Below are positions 22,121 to 27,480 of a stretch of 40,304 nucleotides of DNA, piece after piece. Every line of letters starts with the position of its first letter. Positions within the stretch are counted from its first letter, which is position 1. The position numbers were made by a program, and so were the translations under genes. The notes beneath the pieces are model-generated. The model was not told where the DNA came from, ran no database searches, and saw nothing but the letters and a program-made list of their open reading frames with translations. This DNA is from a virus: IMG/VR virus record IMGVR_UViG_3300036832_000676, positions 1 through 40,304 of that record, one strand, 5' to 3'.

Positions 22121-22199
22121 GGTCCTGAGCTTGGCGACCCCTTGGATCGTCATTCTGACGGTCACCGTGGCGGCCTTCCTGTGGATGCCGCCACGCTAA
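22113..22199 (+). CDS. Possible 28-residue membrane peptide
   Basis: GTG at 22113 overlaps the end of the preceding gene and opens a frame to TAA at 22197-22199. The peptide, VIEVLSLATPWIVILTVTVA then AFLWMPPR, has one good transmembrane segment. There is no clear ribosome site and it is very short, so it could be chance; the hydrophobic design and tight packing make it worth listing. Confidence 0.35.
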   Translation: MIEVLSLATPWIVILTVTVAAFLWMPPR

Positions 22200-22230
22200 T
22201 CCACTGTGGTTGTTTTTTCGGCTGGACACC

Positions 22231-22245
22231 CCACGTTTAACGTGG
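22231..22245. promoter_or_regulatory. Perfect palindrome CCACGTTTAACGTGG, operator candidate
   Basis: Seven-base arms flank a central T, 20 bases before the ATG of the excisionase-type HTH gene that leads into the integrase. A near copy stands at 21295-21309 next to the XRE regulator. This is probably where a phage repressor controls integration functions. Confidence 0.6.
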
Positions 22246-22265
22246 TAGGGGAAAGAGGTTCCTCG

Positions 22266-22559
22266 ATGCCTACGGCACGCCTGCTGACCCGCCGACAAGC
22301 CGCCCGCTTCCTCTCCGTCTCGGAGACGACCGTCAAGACCGAGACACGCGAAGGGAGGTTGCGGGCGATCTACCTGGGAAGGCTGGTGCGCTACGACCGC
22401 GAGGACCTCAACGCCTACATCAACAGCAAAAAAGGTGCCCTATGCCCATCGTCAGAGACAGCCGCTCCCCCTTCTTCTACGTCGATGTCCGAGTCGGAGG
22501 TCAGCGCTTCTATCAATCGACTAAGATCAAGCAGACGCGCTCGGAGCGCGAAGCGCTGA
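22266..22559 (+). CDS. Excisionase-type HTH protein (HTH_17), overlapping int
   Basis: Residues 1-57 form a MerR/excisionase-like winged helix: LLTRRQAARFLSVSETTVKT, then GRLRAIYLGRLVRYDREDLN and AYINSKKG. These small proteins bend DNA at att sites or act as transcription regulators. The remaining 40 residues (Ser/Arg-rich) are encoded entirely within the overlapping first 118 bases of the integrase in another frame. AGAGG lies seven bases before ATG at 22266. An AAAAAA run at 22428-22433 precedes the integrase start and is part of its ribosome site; a -1 slip there would fuse the two proteins. Role in excision versus control is not resolved. Confidence 0.72.
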   Translation: MPTARLLTRRQAARFLSVSETTVKTETREGRLRAIYLGRLVRYDREDLNAYINSKKGALCPSSETAAPPSSTSMSESEVSASINRLRSSRRARSAKR

Positions 22560-23539
22560 AGTTTGAGGTCGATTTCATCCGCCGCAAGGAGCAGGAGCTC
22601 GCGGCCCACACCCCGGCGGGCCTCGCCGAGATGACTTTCGAGCAGGCGGGCCAGCGCTGGTTCGAGGAGCGCGTCGCTACCGGCTGGACGAACGAGCACA
22701 ACAAGGAGTGCGCGCTGGTCTATCTGGCGTGGCTCTACCGCCGCATCGGCAAGCTCAAGCTGCGCGACATCTCCACCGCCGTCATCCTCGGCCTGCGCGA
22801 CGAGCGCGCCAAGGAGACGGTGCGCGGCGAGCCGATCGCCAACGCCACCGTCAACCGCTCGATGGAGCCGGTGCTGCGCGTGCTCAACCGCGCCAAGGAG
22901 GTCTGGAACGTCACCGGCCTGCAGAAAATCCTCAAGGACGAGATCAAGCTGCGCGAGCCCAACGAGAACCCGCGCTGGGTGCGTGAGGACGAGGAGGCGA
23001 TGCTGCGCACCGCCTTTACCGACAAGCCGCATTACGACCGCCTGGTGCGCTTCCTGCGCGCCACCGGCCTGCGCATCTCCGAGGCCCTGATCCGCTGGGA
23101 CGCGATCGACGGCAACGTCATCGTCTCCAAGGGCAAGGGCGGCAAGGTGCGCACGCTGCCCATCTCGTCGGAGGTGCGCGGCATCCTCGAGGCCTGCCGC
23201 GTCGGCAACGACACGCCCTTCGTGTTCGTCACCCGCTACAACGGCGCCGTGCGGCCGATCACCGTCACCGCGGTGTCGAACACCTGGCAGGAGGCCCGCC
23301 GCGAGGGCAAGCTCCCGGCCGACCTGCGCATCCACGACCTGCGCCACGATTTCGCGACGCAGTGCGTCAACGACGGCGTGGACATCCGCACGCTGCAGGA
23401 GTGCATGGGGCACTCCAAAATTCAGACGACGCTGAAATACGCGCACGTCAACCCGACCCGCCTGACCGCCGTCTTTGAGATGCGCGGTGCCAAGCTCGAC
23501 GGCGATCGCCGGGCCGCCTCCCTCTCGGTCGTAGCGTGA
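22442..23539 (+). CDS. int: Tyrosine recombinase integrase
   Basis: The 365-residue integrase has an N-terminal arm-binding-like region, a SAM-like core-binding domain (about 65-165: MTFEQAGQRWFEERV, LYRRIGKLKLRDIS) and a catalytic domain with Arg211 (ATGLRISEAL), Lys235 (GKGGKVRTLP), His298 and Arg301 (IHDLRHDF), His324 (MGHSKIQTT) and nucleophile Tyr333 (LKYAHVNP). All catalytic residues are present, so the phage should be able to integrate. AAGG is six bases upstream of ATG. No tRNA-like core was found beside it, so the att site remains unidentified. Confidence 0.93.
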   Translation: MPIVRDSRSPFFYVDVRVGGQRFYQSTKIKQTRSEREALKFEVDFIRRKEQELAAHTPAGLAEMTFEQAGQRWFEERVATGWTNEHNKECALVYLAWLYRRIGKLKLRDISTAVILGLRDERAKETVRGEPIANATVNRSMEPVLRVLNRAKEVWNVTGLQKILKDEIKLREPNENPRWVREDEEAMLRTAFTDKPHYDRLVRFLRATGLRISEALIRWDAIDGNVIVSKGKGGKVRTLPISSEVRGILEACRVGNDTPFVFVTRYNGAVRPITVTAVSNTWQEARREGKLPADLRIHDLRHDFATQCVNDGVDIRTLQECMGHSKIQTTLKYAHVNPTRLTAVFEMRGAKLDGDRRAASLSVVA

Positions 23540-23550
23540 GGGGGGAAGCC

Positions 23551-23823
23551 ATGGCAACGATCATCGCATTCGGCATCTGGTGGGGCATCGGCTGGCTCTA
23601 CGGCGTCGGCTCCGTTGCCGACCAGCCGTTGAGCACCTTTACGGTCAGCCAGCTCGCGGGCGCTGTCGCTTACATCGGCCTCCTCTATTGGCTTGTGGAT
23701 TTTGGTCGCGCGATCGACACCGGTCGCGCCGAGGAGCGGAGCGAAAAGAGGCGCGAGCGCAGCCAACAGGAGCGCGAGCGCGAGCGCGTTCTTGAGGGCC
23801 TGAGCCGGGGAGGCGAGTCATGA
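23551..23823 (+). CDS. Small membrane protein (90 aa)
   Basis: Two predicted transmembrane segments (IIAFGIWWGIGWLYGVG, about 4-20, and LAGAVAYIGLLYWLVDFG, about 35-53) are followed by a highly charged Arg/Glu helix (RAEERSEKRRERSQQERERE). Start at 23551 was chosen for the AGGGGGG site seven bases upstream; the ATGA stop overlap couples it to the next gene. It could be a superinfection-exclusion or lysis-control protein; the sequence alone does not say. Confidence 0.65.
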   Translation: MATIIAFGIWWGIGWLYGVGSVADQPLSTFTVSQLAGAVAYIGLLYWLVDFGRAIDTGRAEERSEKRRERSQQERERERVLEGLSRGGES

Positions 23824-24083
23824 AAAACGGCCTCATCATGTTTGCCATCGGCTTGGCGCTGTGCGGCTCGCTCCTGCTGATCCCGACAGGACCGGACCTC
23901 TTCCTCGACCTCGACCACATGACCCCCGAGCAGGTTCGCGCCGCAATCGTTCGCGACGCGGAACGGGAAGGGCCGCCTAAGCCCAAGGCCGCGCCGCGCA
24001 ACCAAGCCGCGATCGACGGTGCGATCGCCGTCCTCAAATACGAAACCATGCTGATGGAGACGCACCAAGGGGGGTTCAAATGA
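23820..24083 (+). CDS. Small membrane-anchored protein (87 aa)
   Basis: An N-terminal anchor or signal (LIMFAIGLALCGSLLLIPTG, about 5-24) contains a cysteine at 15 in ALCGSLL, but not in a convincing lipobox. The rest is soluble and helical (MTPEQVRAAIVRDAERE, AAIDGAIAVLKYETMLMETH). It has ATGA overlaps on both sides. No family recognised. Confidence 0.6.
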   Translation: MKNGLIMFAIGLALCGSLLLIPTGPDLFLDLDHMTPEQVRAAIVRDAEREGPPKPKAAPRNQAAIDGAIAVLKYETMLMETHQGGFK

Positions 24084-24274
24084 TCACGTTCGTGATCGAG
24101 TTCATCGTCACCTTCGTCGTGAGTGCCGTTGTCATCAACGCGATCGACGCCGTGTCGGGGTCGAAGCGCCGCCACGAAGCCCGCTGGCGCGCCATGGAAG
24201 CCCGCTGGCGCCGAGCCGACGAGCTTGAGGCCGAGCGGCGCCAGCGGAATGACCGCAAGCGGGGGAGGGTCTGA
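24080..24274 (+). CDS. Small membrane protein with basic coil (64 aa)
   Basis: One transmembrane helix (FVIEFIVTFVVSAVVINAI, about 4-22) is followed by an Arg-rich helix (RRHEARWRAMEARWRRADEL) containing the repeat ARWRAME-ARWRRAD. The basic side would stay in the cytoplasm. It overlaps the gene before by four bases and the next by one (TGATG). Confidence 0.6.
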   Translation: MITFVIEFIVTFVVSAVVINAIDAVSGSKRRHEARWRAMEARWRRADELEAERRQRNDRKRGRV

Positions 24275-24480
24275 TGCACAAGATCATGATCACCCCGCAC
24301 GCCTACGCCGCGATCGTCGGGCGCATGCCGCGCCGCGACGAGCTCGACCACACCGGCAAGATCGGCTTGTGGCTGTCGCCGGAAGTGGCGCAGGACCTGC
24401 GCCGCCAGCGCCTGCCGCATGAGGACTACTCGGCTGCCATCATCCGCCTGGCCGAGCGGATCAGGAGCGCACCTGTATGA
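24274..24480 (+). CDS. Hypothetical protein (68 aa)
   Basis: The product, MHKIMITPHAYAAIVGRMPR followed by DELDHTGKIGLWLSPEVAQD and LRRQRLPHEDYSAAIIRLAE, reads like a compact alpha/beta or ribbon-helix-helix-like protein. The 'iWLspevaqdLr.qRlphEdySaaIiRLae' end resembles small DNA-binding or antitoxin folds. No partner toxin is seen next to it. Coupled by TGATG to the gene before. Confidence 0.55.
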   Translation: MHKIMITPHAYAAIVGRMPRRDELDHTGKIGLWLSPEVAQDLRRQRLPHEDYSAAIIRLAERIRSAPV

Positions 24481-24569
24481 AGAATGCCGAGCAAAGGGAG
24501 GCGTCACGGTGCGGTAGGAGTCCGCATAATCCCCCTGCATCGAGCTGGGCCGTGACATGGGCTACATGA
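24477..24569 (+). CDS. Possible 30-residue ORF
   Basis: ATG at 24477 overlaps the previous stop (ATGA) as in this whole cluster, and the frame runs to 24569, overlapping the zinc-protein start. The peptide (MKNAEQREASRCGRSPHNPP and ten more residues) has no visible features. It may simply be the spacer between genes. Confidence 0.2.
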   Translation: MKNAEQREASRCGRSPHNPPASSWAVTWAT

Positions 24570-24772
24570 TTGCGATGGGCGGCTGCATCATTTGCGGCCG
24601 CCCTTTTTCGTTCAACCCGCACAAGGTGCCCTCAATCATCGTCAGAGGGCGCAGGGAGCCCGTTTGCCGCGAGTGCATGGAGATGGCCAACCGGCGCCGC
24701 GAGGCCGCTGGCGTGCCTCCGCACGCGATCCTGCCCGATGCCTACGAACCCATCGAGGAGAGCGAGCTATGA
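24557..24772 (+). CDS. Small zinc-ribbon protein (71 aa)
   Basis: Two CxxC knuckles, GGCIICGRPFSFNPHKVPS (Cys10 and Cys13) and EPVCREC (near 37-40), should bind one zinc. 'CI.CGrpFsFNP.kVPSi...' followed by 'EPvCreCm' is, from memory, a recurring small phage and actinobacterial/proteobacterial protein, probably DNA- or protein-binding. It overlaps the next gene by four bases. Confidence 0.7.
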   Translation: MGYMIAMGGCIICGRPFSFNPHKVPSIIVRGRREPVCRECMEMANRRREAAGVPPHAILPDAYEPIEESEL

Positions 24773-24999
24773 GCACGCCCAAAGTGATGTTTACCCCTGA
24801 GATATTGCGCAGGCTGTTCCTCGCAATCGGAGAGCACCACGATGCCTTGAATGCGCTCCATGCCGCGCGCGAGCACGATACGAACCTCGAGGAAACGAAG
24901 AAGCTGTCGAGCCATCTCGCCGAGATCGTTCTTGAGGCCGAGCGCGACATCTTTGGAGTGAGCAAAATCGCGCAGACATTCCCCGACGATCAGGAGTGA
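24769..24999 (+). CDS. Hypothetical helical protein (76 aa)
   Basis: The product, MSTPKVMFTPEILRRLFLAI then GEHHDALNALHAAREHDTNL and EETKKLSSHLAEIVLEAERD, is almost entirely helical with heptad spacing. Start at 24769 overlaps the zinc-protein stop (ATGA). No family recognised. Confidence 0.6.
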   Translation: MSTPKVMFTPEILRRLFLAIGEHHDALNALHAAREHDTNLEETKKLSSHLAEIVLEAERDIFGVSKIAQTFPDDQE

Positions 25000-25006
25000 G
25001 CGAGCT

Positions 25007-25276
25007 ATGAAAGGCATTACCATCATCAGCCTCAGCGACATCGCTGAAGCGTTCGCCGAGGTCCACAACGCCATCGCCGAAGCGGCCGGAGAAGCGCCCC
25101 TGATCAGCCGCGACGACGAGATCGCCGCGCTGCGCGCCCGCTTGTCACAAGTCGAGGCCGAGCTGGCCGAGGCCAACGATCTGCTCGAGCTGGCGGAAAG
25201 CGTGTTCCGCGAGGTCGATGATTTCTTCAGGCTGCGCGAGACGGCTGGAGACTTGGCTGGAAAACCTCATGCTTAA
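25007..25276 (+). CDS. Coiled-coil protein (89 aa)
   Basis: A first helix (IAEAFAEVHNAIAEAAGEA) is followed by a long coiled coil (DDEIAALRARLSQVEAELAE, ANDLLELAESVFREVDDFF; about 36-75). It is acidic and probably oligomeric. It ends the tight gene row; the regulatory gap 25277-25480 follows. Function unknown. Confidence 0.6.
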   Translation: MKGITIISLSDIAEAFAEVHNAIAEAAGEAPLISRDDEIAALRARLSQVEAELAEANDLLELAESVFREVDDFFRLRETAGDLAGKPHA

Positions 25277-25480
25277 GCGCTTTCCCCTGGGGAAAATCCA
25301 GCTCTGTGGTTGTCCGCCCGACACCGGCAGTGGATTGTCGCGAGCGGCTTTTTCGCTGTTTCCCCAGAGCATTAGAAGCAAACCCGAGGCGCGTGTCGAA
25401 TAATCCACTTGCGTCGCCCGCCCCTCAGGGAAGGCAGGTGTCAGCAGGCGATCTAGCGGGACTTTTAGCGGGAGATTCGG
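25277..25480. other. Regulatory gap upstream of Cro-like gene
   Basis: These 204 bases have no gene. They hold a perfect palindrome (25281-25295), a matching half-site TTTCCCCAG at 25359-25367, two copies of AATCCACT in opposite orientation (25329-25336 reversed, 25402-25409 direct) and CTGTGGTTGT near 25304. The last two motifs also occur together upstream of the excisionase/integrase genes. The region probably carries operators or recombinase arm sites. Confidence 0.5.
25281..25295. promoter_or_regulatory. Palindrome TTTCCCC-T-GGGGAAA
   Basis: Perfect 7-base arms flank one base. CTGGGGAAA (25287-25295) reappears inverted as TTTCCCCAG at 25359-25367, so the pair could bind two dimers or form a 64-base loop. 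Confidence 0.45.
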
Positions 25481-25720
25481 ATGGACCTGCTCACCTATTT
25501 CAAGCGCTCCGGCGTCGGGCCGGTCGGCTTCGCCAAGCGCGTCGGCGTCTCCTACGAGAGCATCAGGAAATATGGGCTGGGCGAGATCGTGCCGCGCGCC
25601 AAGATCGCCGAGAAGATCAGGAGGCTGACCGGCGGCCAGGTTCGCGCCGATGACTTCCTGCGCGTGCATGTCGCCTGGCAGCGCAAAAAAAAGGCCGCCG
25701 AGAGATCGGCGGCCGAGTGA
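25481..25720 (+). CDS. Cro-like HTH regulator
   Basis: The 79-residue protein has a helix-turn-helix at about 14-34 (VGFAKRVGVSYESIRKYG) and then VPRAKIAEKIRRLTGGQVRADDFL, the Cro/CI-type ending that matches LTKGRVTARDFV in the XRE regulator at 21027-21239. The basic tail (WQRKKKAAERSAAE) is encoded by a leftward terminator sequence. GGGAG is six to seven bases before ATG. With no large repressor gene in the phage, this and the other small HTH proteins must form the lysis-lysogeny switch. Confidence 0.8.
   Translation: MDLLTYFKRSGVGPVGFAKRVGVSYESIRKYGLGEIVPRAKIAEKIRRLTGGQVRADDFLRVHVAWQRKKKAAERSAAE
25685..25714 (-). terminator. Leftward intrinsic terminator inside the cro-like 3' end
   Basis: On the minus strand, GGCCGCCGA-TCTC-TCGGCGGCC (9-bp stem, 4-base loop; 25693-25714) is followed by eight Ts (25692-25685). 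It is a textbook Rho-independent terminator for leftward transcription. On the plus strand the same bases encode KKKAAERSAA of the Cro-like protein. No leftward gene is nearby, so it blocks antisense read-through or a leftward non-coding transcript. Confidence 0.75.
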
Positions 25721-25752
25721 TGCCTTATGCGAGGGCAGGCTTAACAGATCAA

Positions 25753-25787
25753 ACAACTAATGACAACCACTGACAACTCCTTACAAA
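25753..25787. repeat. Helically phased ACAAC repeats
   Basis: ACAAC starts at 25753, 25763 and 25773, and ACAAA at 25783, a strict 10-base period in an AT-rich patch. Two copies extend to TGACAAC. All would face the same side of the helix, suggesting cooperative protein binding or intrinsic bending, near the second control region. Confidence 0.45.
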
Positions 25788-25842
25788 GCCAAAGAAATCT
25801 GCACTCCCTCTGGAGTAGCTCGGATTTTTAGCCGCTCACTTA

Positions 25843-25871
25843 TTGATGCCAGCTCGGTTTCGGCGTAGAAG
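25843..25871 (+). promoter_or_regulatory. Candidate promoter TTGATG-N17-TAGAAG
   Basis: The -35 at 25843-25848 and -10 at 25866-25871 are 17 bases apart, and the likely start near 25878 is about 27 bases before the ATG at 25905. It would drive the 141-residue hypothetical gene. Confidence 0.45.
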
Positions 25872-25904
25872 GCGATCATCAACCAAAAAAGAAAGGAGAT
25901 GCCG

Positions 25905-26330
25905 ATGCCAAGACGCAGCCTCGTGCCTATCCCGCCGCCCCTGCCGGTGAAGCTGTCACCGCCAAAGGAGCGGCCGACCAGCCTCCTCGACCACGTCCAC
26001 TCGCTGACCATGAAGCGCTACAACGGCGAGGACGAGCGCTCGGAGGAGTTTCGCGCGCTCATGAACACGGTCGATACCGTGGATGCCCAGACCGGGCATC
26101 GCAAGGGCGACGCGATCATGGCGGCGAACATCATCCGAGAAGATGCCCGCGAGAGCGGCATTTTCCCCGATGTGGCCGCCGCCAAGCTGAACGACATCGC
26201 GAAAAAGTTTCAGCCCGCGATGCGCCGCCATGACACCGCCGAGCTCGGCTTCTCCCGCTCGGCGCGCTTGAAGCTCCTCGCCGCGCCGACACCGGCCGAC
26301 GAGCATCTCGACGCTACCGGCGCCGAATAA
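25905..26330 (+). CDS. Hypothetical protein (141 aa)
   Basis: The start at 25905 (MPRRSLVPIPPPLPVKL) was chosen because AAGGAG is six bases upstream; the ATG at 25899 touches that site. A Pro-rich N-terminus is followed by helices (TSLLDHVHSLTMKRYNGEDE, FRALMNTVDTVDAQ, DAIMAANIIREDARESG, AKLNDIAKKFQPAMRRHDTA). No family recognised. It stands alone between a promoter candidate and a strong terminator, so it forms a single-gene transcription unit; such isolated units in a temperate phage are typical of genes expressed from the prophage. Confidence 0.65.
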   Translation: MPRRSLVPIPPPLPVKLSPPKERPTSLLDHVHSLTMKRYNGEDERSEEFRALMNTVDTVDAQTGHRKGDAIMAANIIREDARESGIFPDVAAAKLNDIAKKFQPAMRRHDTAELGFSRSARLKLLAAPTPADEHLDATGAE

Positions 26331-26337
26331 TGAAAGA

Positions 26338-26365
26338 GGGCCGGGATCGCCTCCCGGCCCTTTTT
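26338..26365 (+). terminator. Rightward intrinsic terminator
   Basis: GGGCCGGGA (26338-26346), loop TCGCC, TCCCGGCCC (26352-26360), then TTTTT (26361-26365). It is a strong Rho-independent terminator eight bases after the stop of the preceding gene. Confidence 0.9.
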
Positions 26366-26392
26366 GCATCCACAAACCCGAAAGACTGATCA

Positions 26393-26980
26393 ATGGATGA
26401 CGGTGTAATCCCACCGCTGCCTGACAAATTAGGCGCGCCGGTGCGCGGCATCAAGCCGAAGCGCAAGTACAACCGGCGGGCTCCTCTCAAGAAAGCTCCA
26501 GACCGAGTGCAGCGGCAGGCCTCGGTCAATTTCCGGCCGACCGATTGGGAGGCTTTCAAGCAGGCCGCAAAGCGTGAAGGCCTGTCGGCGGCCGACAAGC
26601 TCGGCAAGATCATCAGCCCCGAGGTCGATCTGGCGATCCTGTCGCGCACGGCCCGGCAAAAGCTCGAGACGGCGCTGCGCCAGGAGAGGGAGGGCCTCGA
26701 GCGCAAAATGCGCGCGGCCCTGGCGGCCGAGATCGAACGCCACATCCGGCGCCTCAAGGACGAGCACCTGCCGCGCTGGAAGGCCGACGCCGAGCGTGCC
26801 TACCGTGACCGGGTATTCTACGAGAAGCTCATCAATGACCGCCAGGCGCTGTTCTCGGAGGCAGAGTTTAAGCTGATCCTGTCGTGCCTGCATCCTGACG
26901 GCGAGCGCACCCAGGAGCGCAAGCAAGAGGCCTTCCGCTTGTTCATCGCCAGGAAGCTGCAGCTCACCAAGGCGCCTTGA
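26393..26980 (+). CDS. Hypothetical basic helical protein (195 aa)
   Basis: A Lys/Arg-rich N-terminus ([20 protein letters not shown]) leads into [30 protein letters not shown], which is like the strand-helix-helix of a ribbon-helix-helix or related DNA-binding fold. A long coiled coil follows (about 90-145: [20 protein letters not shown]) and a C-terminal helical part. Its start lies only 27 bases after a strong terminator, with no room for a full promoter, so expression may depend on read-through. It overlaps the next start (TGATG). Possibly an antitermination or partition-like factor; this is conjecture. Confidence 0.6.
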   Translation: MDDGVIPPLPDKLGAPVRGIKPKRKYNRRAPLKKAPDRVQRQASVNFRPTDWEAFKQAAKREGLSAADKLGKIISPEVDLAILSRTARQKLETALRQEREGLERKMRAALAAEIERHIRRLKDEHLPRWKADAERAYRDRVFYEKLINDRQALFSEAEFKLILSCLHPDGERTQERKQEAFRLFIARKLQLTKAP

Positions 26981-27447
26981 TGCCGCGGCGACCGCACCCC
27001 AATCAGTCTGACCTGTTCAAGTTTCTCGATGGCGACGGGTCACCGCCGCTGCCCCCACCACCACCACCACCGCCCCCACCGCCGCCGGAGCCGGACCCGC
27101 TGCCGCCGATCGACATCCCCGGCGTGCGGCCCGACGACCCCATCACCAGCCACCTGGCGGCCGATCGCGACAAGCTGCTCGATTCCGAAACCCGGCAAGA
27201 GGTCCTGCTGCTGCACGCGCGAGCGTCGGCGGGCCTGACCGACGACGAGCTCCGGCTGCGCAGCAGCAACCCCTCGCCGCACAAGATGTGGCGCAAGCGC
27301 CGCCAGGAGCTCCGCGATGTCGGCCTGATCGAGGCCGTGCGCCTGCCGAGCGGCGAGGAGATGACCCGGCCGGGCCCGACGCGCAGGCAGATGATCGTTT
27401 GGACACTCACCGACGAGGGCAGGGAATATGCCCGCAGGCTCATGTAA
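26980..27447 (+). CDS. Winged-helix protein with polyproline run
   Basis: Residues 1-22 ([20 protein letters not shown]) are followed by a run of about 12 prolines (26-37), a linker, and then a winged-helix domain (ITSHLAADRDKLLDSETRQE, LLLHARASAGLTDDELRLRS, KMWRKRRQELRDVGLIEAVR, MIVWTLTDEGREYARRL). The helix-wing layout is that of small phage regulators. Translating the proline run needs EF-P, so output could depend on host physiology. It is coupled to the previous gene by TGATG. 155 residues. Confidence 0.65.
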   Translation: MPRRPHPNQSDLFKFLDGDGSPPLPPPPPPPPPPPPEPDPLPPIDIPGVRPDDPITSHLAADRDKLLDSETRQEVLLLHARASAGLTDDELRLRSSNPSPHKMWRKRRQELRDVGLIEAVRLPSGEEMTRPGPTRRQMIVWTLTDEGREYARRLM

Positions 27448-27480
27448 GGGTAGCAGCGTTCCAGAAAGGGAGATTGAATC

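Noticed and set aside
22121-22265. attP with a tRNA-like core next to integrase
   Set aside because: No tRNA 3'-end or anticodon-arm sequence could be recognised; position of att remains open.
25781-26011. 76-codon leftward frame with a hydrophobic patch
   Set aside because: Antisense to the 141-residue gene and its promoter, no ribosome site; the hydrophobic run comes from the AT-rich leader.
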